Shown: positions 32,756 to 41,683, counted from the stretch's first letter. The stretch: 64,000 nt of DNA from Pseudomonas sp. Marseille-Q3773 (GCF_916618955.1 NZ_OU745390.1:1984001-2048000), one strand, 5' to 3'. The notes: generated by a model not told the origin, from the letters alone. Translations and numbers: made by a program.

Positions 32756-33586
32756 TTATTTTTGCAGCGGTTTGCGCCGGATCTGCACGCTGCCATCCGC
32801 CTGCTGTTGCACGGCAACGGGCAGGATGCTGGGTAACAGCTCCAGCAGCCGGTCGACATTGTGCGCGTCGAACACCCCGTTCAGCTTGAGCGCGGCCAGG
32901 CTTGGGTCGTCCAGGCGAATGGCTGCCTTGCGATAGTGGCGCAACAGGGAAACCGCTTCATCCAGCGGCGTCTGCTCGAACACGATGCGGTCCTCCTTCC
33001 AGGCCATCGCCCTGGCGACGTCGGCCTTGGCCACCGGCTGCAGTTGCCCGCCAATCGCATCGACCTGCTGCCCTGGCCTGAGGCTGACAGGCGCATGCCC
33101 TGCAGCGGCGACCTGCACGCGCCCGCGCGCCAGGGTCACACGCACCTTGTCGTCATCCAGACGGCGCACATTGAACAGCGTGCCAAGCACCTCGACTTGC
33201 GCCGGCCCCGCCGATACCACGAACGGGCGGTACAGCGCCGAGGACACATCGAACAGGACCTGCCCGGCGTGCAGGCCGGCTTCGCGGCTGCGCAGCCGCC
33301 AGCGGACATCGACACGGGTGCCGCTGTCGAGCAGCAGCTGGCTGCCGTCACCCAGCAGCACAGTGCGTCGCTCGCCAATGGCGGTGGCGAACTGCTCGGT
33401 CTTGTACACGGGGTTCCACCAGGCCAGGGCCGCAAAGGCAAGCGCTACCGCTAGTACGATGTCTGCCGATCTTGCCGGTTTCGAACGTGCGGGCCTGGAA
33501 GGCGGCACCGGGAACAGCTGCTTGAGCTGATCACGATGTCGCCCCAGGGCATCGTCCAGTGGCGCCGGTTCGGGCGTGTCGCTCAT
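32756..33586 (-). CDS. FecR-family anti-sigma regulator
   Basis: The 276-residue inner-membrane protein has a cytoplasmic N-terminal part, one membrane helix (about residues 42-60: ADIVLAVALAFAALAWWNPV) and a periplasmic FecR domain (SQLLLDSGTRVDVRWRLRSR, VEVLGTLFNVR) plus a C-terminal STN-interacting portion. The expected Trp-rich N-terminal anti-sigma segment is short. It overlaps the sigma factor stop by 4 nt and relays receptor occupancy to the sigma factor. Confidence 0.9.
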   Translation of the reverse strand: MSDTPEPAPLDDALGRHRDQLKQLFPVPPSRPARSKPARSADIVLAVALAFAALAWWNPVYKTEQFATAIGERRTVLLGDGSQLLLDSGTRVDVRWRLRSREAGLHAGQVLFDVSSALYRPFVVSAGPAQVEVLGTLFNVRRLDDDKVRVTLARGRVQVAAAGHAPVSLRPGQQVDAIGGQLQPVAKADVARAMAWKEDRIVFEQTPLDEAVSLLRHYRKAAIRLDDPSLAALKLNGVFDAHNVDRLLELLPSILPVAVQQQADGSVQIRRKPLQK

Positions 33587-34107
33587 GCAGGCACCTCGTC
33601 CCGCCCAAGCCGTTCCCTGCAGGCCGCCACGCCCAGGCGCAGGTGCTTCTCTACGGTCTTGATGGAAATACCAAGGTGTTCGGCTACTTCGGCCTGGGGC
33701 ATCTGGTGAACCTTGTGCATGATGAAAACCGCCTGGCAGCGAGGCGGAAGGCTTGCGATGGCAGTGGCCAGCAACTGGAATTCGCGCTCGGCATCATACC
33801 GGTTGGCTGGCGTCGGCGCCGGGCAAGCCGCCTCTGGCAGCTCGGCGAACGCCTGTACCCAGGCGCCGCGGCGACGCTCGCTGCGGTAGCGACTGACAGC
33901 GGTGTCGCTGGAGATCTTGCGCAGCAACGCCATTGGCGCCCGAACGTGGTCTTTTTCGCCGCGCTCGAGCAGCTGCACGCACACGTCGTGCACCACGTCG
34001 CGTGCCATGCCCCGGTCGCCGAAGCGTCGGCGAATGTGGTCCACCAGTTCGTCGTAGTGACGTACCAGGGTAGACAGCAGCGTCGGTTTGGCGGGCTCGA
34101 ACGACAC
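33583..34107 (-). CDS. FecI-like ECF sigma factor
   Basis: The 174-residue sigma-70 ECF protein has region 2 at residues about 10-80 (LVRHYDELVDHIRRRFGDRG, VVHDVCVQLLER) and region 4 at about 115-165 (LPPRCQAVFIMHKVHQMPQA, GISIKTVEKHLRLGVAACRE). It directs transcription of the adjacent receptor gene under iron limitation. GTG start at 34107 with AGGAT upstream. A Fur-box-like sequence lies about 50 bp upstream. Confidence 0.92.
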   Translation of the reverse strand: MSFEPAKPTLLSTLVRHYDELVDHIRRRFGDRGMARDVVHDVCVQLLERGEKDHVRAPMALLRKISSDTAVSRYRSERRRGAWVQAFAELPEAACPAPTPANRYDAEREFQLLATAIASLPPRCQAVFIMHKVHQMPQAEVAEHLGISIKTVEKHLRLGVAACRERLGRDEVPA

Positions 34108-34152
34108 GATACATCCTGCAGGAGCGCTAGGCTGCGAAGAGAGGCGTCAAGT

Positions 34153-34172
34153 GTAAATGAGAAATAATCGCG
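34153..34172 (-). promoter_or_regulatory. Candidate Fur box before fecI-like gene
   Basis: On the plus strand, TAAATGAGAAATAATCGCGA shows the A/T-rich NAT-repeat pattern of Fur sites. It stands about 45-65 bp upstream of the sigma-factor start, the usual location for iron-repressed FecI genes. Confidence 0.5.
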
Positions 34173-34200
34173 AATAAACACCCGTTTCGCTTTCGCCAAC

Positions 34201-34845
34201 CTAGGCAGGTGGCCCGGGCCGATTGTGCGCTGCCAACTGCTGGATGAGCAGGCATGCGCATGCGCCTGCCAACGCCAGGGCCATGTCCTTCTGCGCGTCC
34301 CAAGGGTCTTTCTGGGTGGCCAGGAAGGCTTGCGCGCGGTCGTCGCCCAGGTACTGGCCACCTACCCATTCGAACAGTTCATACAAGGCCGACGTCGCCA
34401 GTACCATCGCCACCGCGCACACCGCCAGCCAGGCGCCGTCCAGGCGTGCCTGGCGTTGCAGCAGTTCCCTGAGCGGCCAGACGAACAACAGGCCGTAACT
34501 CAGATGTACCAGGCGATCATACTGGTTGCGTTGCCAGCCCATCGCGGTATTCAGCGAATGGCCGGTGAGCGCATCCAGCCAGGCGTCATAAGGCACCTTG
34601 GCATACGTGAAATGCGCCCCCAGTTCATGAATCGCCAACAGCATGACGATGGCCAGATAGGCAGGCGGGGAAAACCGCCAGCGGCGACCGGTCAACGCCA
34701 GGGTCAGTAACAACGCTACCGGCAGCACGTTTTCCATCAGCCAGTCTGCCCGGTCCAGCGGCGCCAGCCCGGAGGCCAGCACCATCAGCGTGGCCAGGGC
34801 CAGAAAAGCTGCGGTCTGCCGGGGTGTGCTCACCTTCTCATGCAT
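34201..34845 (-). CDS. DUF2238 (YjdF-like) membrane protein
   Basis: The ~214-residue inner-membrane protein has about six hydrophobic segments and the DUF2238 pattern: LAIHELGAHFTYAKVPYDAW, NQYDRLVHLSYGLLFVWPLR and ATSALYELFEWVGGQYLG, with DPWDAQKDMALALAGA near the end. The function is unknown, although conserved His, Asp and Glu in the membrane suggest metal or ion handling. Start ATG 34845; a GTG at 34854 is possible. It lies upstream of the fecI-like gene on the same strand but is separated by the Fur-like site, so it is probably independent. Confidence 0.85.
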   Translation of the reverse strand: MHEKVSTPRQTAAFLALATLMVLASGLAPLDRADWLMENVLPVALLLTLALTGRRWRFSPPAYLAIVMLLAIHELGAHFTYAKVPYDAWLDALTGHSLNTAMGWQRNQYDRLVHLSYGLLFVWPLRELLQRQARLDGAWLAVCAVAMVLATSALYELFEWVGGQYLGDDRAQAFLATQKDPWDAQKDMALALAGACACLLIQQLAAHNRPGPPA

Positions 34846-34878
34846 GCCGATCACCCGTGCACCACGGCCAACGCAAGA

Positions 34879-35103
34879 TCAGCCCTCGGTGCGCCTCGGG
34901 TCGGCTGCGCGCGGATAGGTACGCTCTTCTTCAATGCTGCCGTCGGCCTTGTGGATCTTTACCGAGGCAGTCTTGCCGGCGAAGTAATCCGGCAGCAGAC
35001 CCAGCATTTCGGCTTTGCTCGCACTGCGCCGGGAAGCGCGGTCGGCCCCCGTCTTCCTGAGCTCCCAGCCTTCACCCGCCGGGCTCACATGGTAAGTGTC
35101 CAT
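34879..35103 (-). CDS. DUF2188 small protein
   Basis: The 74-residue protein begins MDTYHVSPAGEGWELRKTGA and contains ASVKIHKADGSIEEERTYP, the DUF2188 pattern of a small beta-rich stress-associated protein. ATG 35103 follows AGGAGCAGCGCG. It stands 14 nt after the acidic 52-residue gene on the same strand, so the two are probably cotranscribed. Confidence 0.82.
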   Translation of the reverse strand: MDTYHVSPAGEGWELRKTGADRASRRSASKAEMLGLLPDYFAGKTASVKIHKADGSIEEERTYPRAADPRRTEG

Positions 35104-35117
35104 CGCGCTGCTCCTGT

Positions 35118-35276
35118 TCAAAGTGCCTCGCCGTCGTCGTCGATGTCCTGCTCGGACTCGGCTGCGTCCGTGGCATCGGCATCGTTCAGCGGTGGTGAGG
35201 TGGGCTTGAGTGGGTCGTTGATGAACGGGACCTTGCCCGGCCCCTGCTGTTCAAGTCCTTCGGTTTCTGGCTGCAT
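35118..35276 (-). CDS. Small acidic disordered protein
   Basis: The 52-residue protein starts MQPETEGLEQQGPGKVPFIN and ends in an acidic tail (ESEQDIDDDGEAL). GGAGGA lies 6 nt before ATG 35276, strong support for translation. It is rich in Pro, Asp and Glu and likely disordered. Its neighbours are DUF2188 and a glutamine amidotransferase; such short acidic proteins recur in this island (see 47556). Confidence 0.7.
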   Translation of the reverse strand: MQPETEGLEQQGPGKVPFINDPLKPTSPPLNDADATDAAESEQDIDDDGEAL

Positions 35277-35341
35277 GACGATTCCTCCAGGTCTCGTGCC
35301 ATTGGAGGGCGCTCGCGCGGCAATGTTCAGTTTTACCCGCT

Positions 35342-36094
35342 TCACCGCGGCCGCTGTGCCGCTCGCGCCCGGCACGCTGCGCCGAATGCCTGGAAAATCG
35401 CCAGGGACTGCGGGTAGAACAGCACCTGCCATTCCGGGTGCCATTGCACACCCAGTGCAAACGCCCGGCTGCCTTCCACCGATAGCGCCTCGACCAGCCC
35501 GTCCTCGGCCACGGCTTCGATACGCAGGCCCTGGCCAACCCGCTCGATACCCTGGCCGTGCACCGAATTCACTTCGATCTCCTCGGGGAACCCCAGCCGT
35601 TGCAGCATGCCGCCGGGCCGGACCGCCAGCCGGTGGGCCGGTGCGTACTGGTCTTCGACCGGCTCATTGGCGGGCGGCTCGTGTTCAGCACCGGCTTGAT
35701 GAAGCTGTTGCACCAGGGTACCGCCAAAGGCAACGTTCATTTCCTGAAAACCCCGGCAAATGCCCAGCACTGGCAAGCCCGCCGCGACTGCTGCCCGCCA
35801 CAGCGGCAGCGCAAGGTGGTCACGTGCGGCGTCGTGCTGGGTTCCGGGTGGGCTGGGCGGCCCATCGTAGTGGTGCGGTTCGATGTTCGAAGGCGAGCCG
35901 GTGAACAACAACCCGTCCAGGCCCGCGATGATCTCGGCGCTGTCGAGCAGTTCCGGGAACATCGGCACGATCACCGGCAACCCTTTGGCCGCACAGGCCA
36001 CCGCTCGCGCATTCTTGTCGTCATTCAGTTGCACCGCATGCGGGCCTACCGTGTAGGAACAGGCCGTGACCCCAATGATTGGAAGACGTGACAT
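35342..36094 (-). CDS. Class I glutamine amidotransferase, gamma-glutamyl-GABA hydrolase (PuuD) type
   Basis: The 250-residue protein has the peptidase C26 layout: nucleophile Cys in VLGICRGFQEMNVAFGG at about residue 115, and catalytic His and Glu in GVQWHPEW near residue 225. PuuD-type enzymes hydrolyse gamma-glutamylated amines such as gamma-glutamyl-GABA in putrescine breakdown. No puuABC genes adjoin it, so the exact gamma-glutamyl substrate is open. Start ATG 36094. It is divergent from the DJ-1/PfpI-fold gene at 36247. Confidence 0.87.
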   Translation of the reverse strand: MSRLPIIGVTACSYTVGPHAVQLNDDKNARAVACAAKGLPVIVPMFPELLDSAEIIAGLDGLLFTGSPSNIEPHHYDGPPSPPGTQHDAARDHLALPLWRAAVAAGLPVLGICRGFQEMNVAFGGTLVQQLHQAGAEHEPPANEPVEDQYAPAHRLAVRPGGMLQRLGFPEEIEVNSVHGQGIERVGQGLRIEAVAEDGLVEALSVEGSRAFALGVQWHPEWQVLFYPQSLAIFQAFGAACRARAAQRPR

Positions 36095-36246
36095 TGCAAC
36101 CCCCGGCAGACGTTCACGGTACATTCGGCAATGCCGTGGGCGCTGCGGTTCCGGGAAAGTCATGGAACGCTTTGCTGCGCCAACCCTCCCACAGTAATGC
36201 AGGGCGAGCCGCGCACTGCCCATTGACGTTCGGAGGACATGCTTGC

Positions 36247-36942
36247 ATGAAAAACATTTTGATGGTCCTGACCTCGCATGACCAGTTGGGCAACACCGGC
36301 AGGAAAACCGGTTTCTGGCTCGAGGAGTTCGCCGCGCCCTACTACGTGTTCATCGATGCCGGTGCCGATGTCACCCTCGCCTCGCCCAAGGGCGGCCAGC
36401 CGCCGCTGGACCCGAAGAGCGACGAGGCCGACGCCCAGACCGAAGCAACCCGGCGCTTCGCCCATGACACCGAGGGGCAAATGGCCCTGGCCGACAGCGT
36501 ACCGCTCGCGGAAATCGACCCCTACCATTTCGATGCGGTGTTCTACCCCGGCGGGCACGGACCGTTGTGGGACCTGGCCGAGGACGCCAGTTCGCGGACC
36601 TTGCTCGAGGCGTTCTATGCCTCGAACAAACCGATTGCGGCGGTGTGCCATGCACCCGGTGTGCTGAAGGACGTGAAGGCACCCGACGGGCACCCGGTGG
36701 TCAAGGGCAAGCGGGTGACCGGCTTCGCCAACAGCGAAGAACAGGCGGTCGGGCTGAGCGAGGTGGTGCCGTTCCTGGTGGAAGACATGCTCAAGGCCAA
36801 GGGTGGCGAGTATTCCAAGGCCGCGGACTGGGCCAGCCATGTGGTCGAGGATGGCCACCTGATCACCGGCCAGAACCCTGCGTCATCCGAAGCCGCGGCC
36901 AGGGCACTGCTCAAGCGTCTGGCTCAGGAACCCGGCGCCTGA
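36247..36942 (+). CDS. DJ-1/PfpI superfamily protein (Hsp31-like)
   Basis: The 231-residue protein has the type 1 amidotransferase-like fold: FYPGGHGPLWDLAED, the nucleophile elbow AAVCHAPGVL with Cys followed by His at about residue 138, and WASHVVEDGHLITGQNPAS at the end. Relatives act as glyoxalase III, chaperone or deglycase, protecting against carbonyl stress. GGAGG lies 12 nt before the ATG. Its place beside other stress proteins fits that role, but the exact activity is not fixed by sequence. Confidence 0.88.
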   Translation: MKNILMVLTSHDQLGNTGRKTGFWLEEFAAPYYVFIDAGADVTLASPKGGQPPLDPKSDEADAQTEATRRFAHDTEGQMALADSVPLAEIDPYHFDAVFYPGGHGPLWDLAEDASSRTLLEAFYASNKPIAAVCHAPGVLKDVKAPDGHPVVKGKRVTGFANSEEQAVGLSEVVPFLVEDMLKAKGGEYSKAADWASHVVEDGHLITGQNPASSEAAARALLKRLAQEPGA

Positions 36943-36956
36943 ACCGGCGGCCAGGA

Positions 36957-36987
36957 CCGGGCAATGCCAGCGCCTGGCGCTGCCCGG
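36957..36987 (+). terminator. Stem-loop after the DJ-1/PfpI gene
   Basis: CCGGGCA (36957-36963) pairs with TGCCCGG (36981-36987), and GCCAGCG/CGCTGGC-type pairing extends it inside. There is no T-run. Confidence 0.4.
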
Positions 36988-37140
36988 CATGCCCCGCTGC
37001 GCAAAACTTTTGGAGGGAAATGAATTTTCGCCAACCCGGCGCTGTCACAGTGATAGCGCACTGCCACCTCCTGCAGGGTTACATGCAAGCCGACCTGGAC
37101 GTCCCACCTTCCCATGCGTGCGCGATGCTTGAGAAAAGCC

Positions 37141-37551
37141 ATGAATGCCTATGAGTCATCCGTTGTTCGCCCAACCATCCTGCTTGTGGAGGATGAACCC
37201 ATCTTGCGTGACCTGTTGAGCTGTGCCCTGGAAGATATGGGCGCAACGGTGTTCCCGGTGGGTACCGCCGATGACGGCCGGCGCCTCTCGCTGCAACGGG
37301 CATTTTCACTTTTGCTCACCGATGTCAGGACGCCCGGCCTGTTGAATGGGCTGGCGCTTGCGCAGGAGATCCATGAACGCCAACCAGCAACCCGGATCGT
37401 TGTCATGAGCGGTTACCACGACGCGACCAGTACTACGCTTCCGACGGGGGCTGTATTTTTGCCCAAGCCCTGGGCGCTTGATCAGTTGCTCGCCGTCATT
37501 GGCGAGCAGCTGGGGGAGATCCAGCCGCCGGTCGTCAGGCCTGCAGCCTGA
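37141..37551 (+). CDS. Stand-alone response-regulator receiver protein
   Basis: The 136-residue CheY-like receiver domain has VRPTILLVEDEPILRDLLSC carrying the acidic pair, phosphoacceptor Asp in LLLTDVRTPG at about residue 60, VVMSGYHD with the conserved Ser, and the Lys in FLPKPW. No output domain is present. No histidine kinase is adjacent; the hybrid kinase at 55995 is the nearest candidate partner in the window. ATG 37141 is the first in-frame start after the leader. Confidence 0.88.
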   Translation: MNAYESSVVRPTILLVEDEPILRDLLSCALEDMGATVFPVGTADDGRRLSLQRAFSLLLTDVRTPGLLNGLALAQEIHERQPATRIVVMSGYHDATSTTLPTGAVFLPKPWALDQLLAVIGEQLGEIQPPVVRPAA

Positions 37552-37562
37552 CCCTGGCAGCG

Positions 37563-37588
37563 GCCCCTTCAGCGCATGCCGAAGGGGC
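37563..37588. terminator. Bidirectional stem-loop between convergent genes
   Basis: GCCCCTTC (37563-37570) pairs with GAAGGGGC (37581-37588) across a 10-nt loop between the receiver gene and the DUF3618 gene. Confidence 0.55.
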
Positions 37589-37610
37589 TGGTACGGGATA
37601 CGCAGCAGGC

Positions 37611-38417
37611 TCAGGGATTGAAGCCCAACCCGGATGACAGGTCAGAGCCCTCGGCGCTGCGGCCCGGCTGGGCCGGCGGTGTGTCGGCGCCCTGGGCAAG
37701 GGTCTGCGTGACCGTGGCCTTCACCTCGCTGCCTTTGCTCTTGAGCGTGTCTGCCAGCCGATCACTGCTGGCGCCCATGAGCTGATCCTCCTTGCGGGTA
37801 CCCGGTAACGCCGCGCCCAAAGCAGCCCCCAGGGCAATGCCCAATGCAGCCAACACCAGGGGCTGCTCTTGCAGCAGATGGTCGAACTGGCCTTTCAGTG
37901 CCGTTGCCTGGTCGCCAACCTTGTGCGCGGAGCCGCGCAGGGTATCGGCGGATGCACCCATCGATTCACGCGCACCGCTGCCCAGCTCACTGGCGCGGTC
38001 GCGCATGTCATGCGCTTTCATGCGGACTTTCTGGCTGGCGTCGTGCATCGTTTCGCCTGCCGAGGCGAAGGCGCCCTTCACGGTATCCACCGCCTCGCCA
38101 AGCTTTTCGCCAAGCCCTGGCCCATGGTGCGCCGGCCCTGGGTTGAATGGCCGGTTCTGGTTGAGCCCGAGCCACGCCAGACCCAGCACGGTCAGGGTGG
38201 CCGGCACGGGGTTGTTCTTCAGGGTGGTGCCCAGGTTGGTGAAGAACTCACCGCCATTGCCCTTGGCGTAGGCCAGCACCCGGTCGACCATCTGCCCCGG
38301 GCTCAGCCGCTGCTCCAGGGCATCGACCAGATCGCTGATATGCTCGCGCTTGGCATTGATTTCCTGCTCGAGTTGCTCCGGGTCCTTGTGCGCCTCGTGT
38401 TCGAAGGAAGTGGTCAT
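37611..38417 (-). CDS. DUF3618 domain protein
   Basis: The 268-residue protein has an N-terminal DUF3618 segment (PEQLEQEINAKREHISDLVD, residues about 10-60), a helix around LKNNPVPATLTVLGLAWLGL, a long helical middle rich in Ala and charged residues, and a second hydrophobic segment (LVLAALGIALGAALGAALPG). It is likely an envelope-associated stress protein. Its start overlaps the holin-like gene stop by 4 nt, making a three-gene operon with 38414 and 38842. Confidence 0.85.
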   Translation of the reverse strand: MTTSFEHEAHKDPEQLEQEINAKREHISDLVDALEQRLSPGQMVDRVLAYAKGNGGEFFTNLGTTLKNNPVPATLTVLGLAWLGLNQNRPFNPGPAHHGPGLGEKLGEAVDTVKGAFASAGETMHDASQKVRMKAHDMRDRASELGSGARESMGASADTLRGSAHKVGDQATALKGQFDHLLQEQPLVLAALGIALGAALGAALPGTRKEDQLMGASSDRLADTLKSKGSEVKATVTQTLAQGADTPPAQPGRSAEGSDLSSGLGFNP

Positions 38418-38845
38418 GGCAGTTTCCTCGTCAGCGTGTCCTTGTCCTGTTGCATGGCATGCAAGGTACGGTCAGGGGCCAGGTGGCCAAGCTCGAACTG
38501 CTTCTTCCCCGACTGCAGCATGATGAAGCCGACCACCAGCGTGACCGCACCCACGATCAGCGCCGCCAGCCATGGCTGGACCACCAGGGCCAGCGCATAG
38601 ACCGCGGCCAGCAACAGCATGATGAACCCCGCCAGGATCACGATCGCCCCAGCCGCCACGGCTGCAGTGCCAGCCTTCAGGGTGGCCAGGTTGTGCTGCA
38701 GCTCGGCCTTGGCCAAGGCCAGTTCCTTGGTAAACAGCTCAGGCACCTCACGCATCAGCTGACGCAGCAAGCCACCGATGCCGACAGGGTCGTCAGCCGC
38801 TGCATGCAGCCCAGGGGTAGTGTGTAAAGGATCCTTGTTCATCAT
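38414..38845 (-). CDS. Phage-holin-family (superfamily III/DUF1469-like) membrane protein
   Basis: The 143-residue protein has a soluble N-terminal part, with REVPELFTKELALAKAELQH typical of the family, and two membrane helices (AVAAGAIVILAGFIMLLLAA; AALIVGAVTLVVGFIMLQSG). Despite the holin name, chromosomal members accompany DUF3618 proteins in stress operons. It overlaps both neighbours by 4 nt. Confidence 0.85.
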   Translation of the reverse strand: MMNKDPLHTTPGLHAAADDPVGIGGLLRQLMREVPELFTKELALAKAELQHNLATLKAGTAAVAAGAIVILAGFIMLLLAAVYALALVVQPWLAALIVGAVTLVVGFIMLQSGKKQFELGHLAPDRTLHAMQQDKDTLTRKLP

Positions 38846-39441
38846 TCGCCTCCTTTGAGCGGGTCACGTTCGAACGGGCTGCCACTGACCGGCGTGCCGG
38901 CACCGGGCCCGATCGGGTCGACCGGGGTATAAGGTTCACGGGTGGATACGTCACTGCCCCGGTCGGGCATGACTGGCTGCGCCGGCTGCGGCTCGGTGAA
39001 GCCATGCTCTGCTACCGAAGAGGTACCCGCATGGGTATCGCTGGCACGCATGAAGCGTGAAATGGCAAAGCCGACAGCCACGCTGCCGGCGAGGAACAAG
39101 GCCGGGTTGCTCCGCGCCAGCTGCGCACCGCGTTGCAACAGGCTTTCGGCGCTTTCGTGGCGCACCTGTTCGGCAAAGTCACCCATGCACTCCGCCGCCT
39201 GGGTCAGGTACCGCGACAGGCCAAGGCTGTCATTGCCTTCCAGGGCCGCTGCGGCCGACCGTGCGCCTTCCTGCAGGGAGTCGAGCTGGTCGGCGGCACT
39301 GTCGCGGTAGTGCTCCAGCTGCTCGCTGCCTTTCTGCCTGGCCTCACCCAGCAAGGCCCCGGCTTCTTCGCCAATTGCATGTACGTGGTCCGTGTTGCGG
39401 TCGGGCGGAGAGGTCGAGCTTTGATCGGTCTTTTCCATCAT
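38842..39441 (-). CDS. Uncharacterised helical protein with central membrane segment, first gene of DUF3618 operon
   Basis: The 199-residue protein starts at ATG 39441 (a second ATG follows at 39438). A charged helical stretch (GEARQKGSEQLEHYRDSAAD) leads to a hydrophobic segment (SNPALFLAGSVAVGFAISRF) and a Pro-rich acidic tail (VDPIGPGAGTPVSGSPFERD). The layout, with the RSNPALFLAGSVAVGFA motif, recurs in proteins beside DUF3618 and holin-like genes. No enzymatic motif is seen. It overlaps the next gene by 4 nt. Confidence 0.8.
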   Translation of the reverse strand: MMEKTDQSSTSPPDRNTDHVHAIGEEAGALLGEARQKGSEQLEHYRDSAADQLDSLQEGARSAAAALEGNDSLGLSRYLTQAAECMGDFAEQVRHESAESLLQRGAQLARSNPALFLAGSVAVGFAISRFMRASDTHAGTSSVAEHGFTEPQPAQPVMPDRGSDVSTREPYTPVDPIGPGAGTPVSGSPFERDPLKGGE

Positions 39442-39610
39442 TACGTCCTCGAAGCGGATTGTTGGACAAATGCCGGATTTCTGCAGGCATCCCATTCGAG
39501 GGACGTAGCCATGTGTCGATGAGTTCACTCGTGATGATCTGTGACATTTGCCTGCCCGGCCAATGAATCGCGCGCCTGTAATCCAGGCTCCGTGCATTGG
39601 CGCACGGGCT

Positions 39611-39862
39611 TCATTGACGCTGGTAATCAGCGCCAGCAATGGACTTGAGGAACACGCGGTCTGCCAGCCGCCGCAGGTCACGACACTGCTCCCAGGACAC
39701 CAGGCCGAGGCGGCTCATCTCTTCGGCCTGACGGAGCAGTTCGTCGTAATGGCTGCTGGGGCAGTTACGCCGTCGCTCGACATCGTCGAACAGGCTGAAC
39801 CAGCGGTTGATCGCCTCGAGCCGGCGCTGCTCCACGCTGATCTGCCCGCTAAGCGCATTCAT
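39611..39862 (-). CDS. Small conserved helical protein
   Basis: The 83-residue protein starts MNALSGQISVEQRRLEAINR. The segment YDELLRQAEEMSRLGLVSWE followed by QCRDLRRLADRVFL is laid out like the segment YHHELVRTAEALRDDGAIDW of the protein at 60999-61241, suggesting distant paralogy. There is no known function. It stands alone between the DUF3618 operon and the ADH gene. Confidence 0.65.
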   Translation of the reverse strand: MNALSGQISVEQRRLEAINRWFSLFDDVERRRNCPSSHYDELLRQAEEMSRLGLVSWEQCRDLRRLADRVFLKSIAGADYQRQ

Positions 39863-40041
39863 GTTGGCCGCCCTCCACTGTTTGTCAGTCGAGCCCTGAC
39901 GACGGAACAGGGTTCACTCGAACGCGTTCACCGAGGCGCCGGGTTCGCCACTGAATGATTCCACCTGAACTTTCCCTCTCCCCCTGGCTTCCCCTGCATA
40001 GAGCAGCATCAACACCATCCGCCATTGCAGGAGCTGAACCC

Positions 40042-41262
40042 ATGAGAGCATTGACATACCACGGGGCCCAGGACGTCCGGGTCGACAATGTCCCTGACCC
40101 GGCCATCCAGGACGAGGACGACATCATCCTGCGGGTCACCGCCACCGCTATCTGCGGCTCCGACCTGCACCTGTACCACGGCAAGATTCCGCAGACCGAG
40201 CCCGGCGATATCTTCGGCCACGAGTTCATGGGCATCGTCGAGGAGACCGGCCGCGGCGTCACCAACCTGCAGGTTGGCGACCGTGTGGTGATCCCCTTCG
40301 TGATTGCCTGTGGCAGCTGCTTCTTCTGCCAGCTCGAGCAGTTCGCCGCTTGCGAAACCACCAACACCGGGCGTGGCGCGATCCTCAACAAGAAGAGCAT
40401 CCCGCCAGGTGCGGCGCTGTTCGGCTACAGCCACCTGTACGGCGGCGTACCCGGTGGCCAGGCCGATTTCGTACGGGTGCCCAAGGCCAACGTCGGCCCG
40501 TTCAAGGTGCCCACCGCCCTGCCCGACGACAAGGTGCTGTTCCTCTCGGACATCCTGCCCACGGCCTGGCAGGCCGTGACCAATGCCCAGGTCGGCCAGG
40601 GTTCGACCGTGGCCATCTATGGTGCCGGCCCGGTCGGCCTGCTGAGCGCGGCCTGCGCACGCATGCTTGGCGCGCAGACGATCTTCATGGTCGATGACAA
40701 CGACTACCGCCTGGCATTCGCCCGCGATGCCTACGGCGTGGTACCGATCAACTTCGAGCAGGATGACGACCCGGCCGACAGCATCATCCGCCTGACCCCA
40801 GGCATGCGCGGCGTGGATGCAGTGATCGATGCGGTCGGCTTCGAGGCCAAGGGCAGCACCACCGAAACGGTGCTGACCACGCTGAAGCTCGAGGGCAGCA
40901 GTGGCAAGGCGTTGCGCCAGAGCATCGCCGCCGTGCGCCGTGGTGGTGTGGTCAGCGTGCCAGGGGTGTACGCCGGTTTCATCCACGCCTTCATGTTTGG
41001 CGATGCTTTCGACAAGGGCCTGACCTTCAAGATGGGCCAGACCCACGTGCAGAAGTTTCTACCCGAACTGCTCGAACATATCGAGGCCGGGCGCCTGTCG
41101 CCCGAGCTGATCGTCACCCATCGCCTGGCCCTGGAAGAAGCGGCCCTGGGCTATCGGATGTTCGACCAGAAGCAGGACGACTGCCGCAAGGTCATCCTCG
41201 TGCCGGGCGCTGCTGCCGGCACTTTGGGGCCTGACCACGCATTCGCCGGGAGCCTGCCATGA
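40042..41262 (+). CDS. Zinc-dependent alcohol dehydrogenase (formaldehyde dehydrogenase-like)
   Basis: The 406-residue MDR enzyme has catalytic zinc ligands in [12 protein letters not shown] and FGHEFMG and the structural-zinc cluster [16 protein letters not shown]. The Rossmann motif is [16 protein letters not shown]. Length and pattern match the glutathione-independent formaldehyde-dehydrogenase-like group found in stress islands. It probably detoxifies an aldehyde with NAD. GCAGGAG precedes the ATG. Its stop overlaps the start of the next small membrane protein gene. Confidence 0.9.
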   Translation: MRALTYHGAQDVRVDNVPDPAIQDEDDIILRVTATAICGSDLHLYHGKIPQTEPGDIFGHEFMGIVEETGRGVTNLQVGDRVVIPFVIACGSCFFCQLEQFAACETTNTGRGAILNKKSIPPGAALFGYSHLYGGVPGGQADFVRVPKANVGPFKVPTALPDDKVLFLSDILPTAWQAVTNAQVGQGSTVAIYGAGPVGLLSAACARMLGAQTIFMVDDNDYRLAFARDAYGVVPINFEQDDDPADSIIRLTPGMRGVDAVIDAVGFEAKGSTTETVLTTLKLEGSSGKALRQSIAAVRRGGVVSVPGVYAGFIHAFMFGDAFDKGLTFKMGQTHVQKFLPELLEHIEAGRLSPELIVTHRLALEEAALGYRMFDQKQDDCRKVILVPGAAAGTLGPDHAFAGSLP

Positions 41263-41675
41263 TCGATCCGGTAACCGGCATGCGGCCGGGCGAGCGGTAC
41301 AGTGTGGAAAGCCTGGAGCGGGCGCATCAGTTTCCCGGCTTCTTCCTTGACGGCAAATACTACCTGGGGCCCGAACTGCTGACCGCCGTCGGCTGGCTCG
41401 AAGGGCAACGGTTCATCTACGACGCGCTCGATGCCACCGGCGAACCGGTGTTTCCGGGCCGTGCGGCCGGCGATATCAAGGACCTCACCTTGACCCTGGT
41501 CGACGGCACGCGTCTGCAGTTGACCCCCATCGATGACTGGGCAACCGAGGGCGATCGGCGCAGCCTGCCGGGCGGGCGCCCCAAGCGGCCCGACAAACCT
41601 GGCTTGCTGGCTATTACGGCCATGCTGCTGTTGGCTGGCTGCGCACTGGCCGCACTGCGCCGTAGCCGGAACTGA
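41259..41675 (+). CDS. Uncharacterised protein with C-terminal membrane anchor
   Basis: The 138-residue protein has a soluble domain ([38 protein letters not shown]) and a single C-terminal helix ([20 protein letters not shown]) followed by RRSRN, a tail-anchor-like end. ATGA overlap with the ADH gene implies cotranscription. I do not recognise the family. Confidence 0.75.
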   Translation: MIDPVTGMRPGERYSVESLERAHQFPGFFLDGKYYLGPELLTAVGWLEGQRFIYDALDATGEPVFPGRAAGDIKDLTLTLVDGTRLQLTPIDDWATEGDRRSLPGGRPKRPDKPGLLAITAMLLLAGCALAALRRSRN

Positions 41676-41683
41676 GCCAGTAC

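Noticed and set aside
38414..38845. Holin-like gene as sign of a prophage
   Set aside because: No other phage genes are nearby. It is overlapped by DUF3618-type stress genes, a known chromosomal arrangement.
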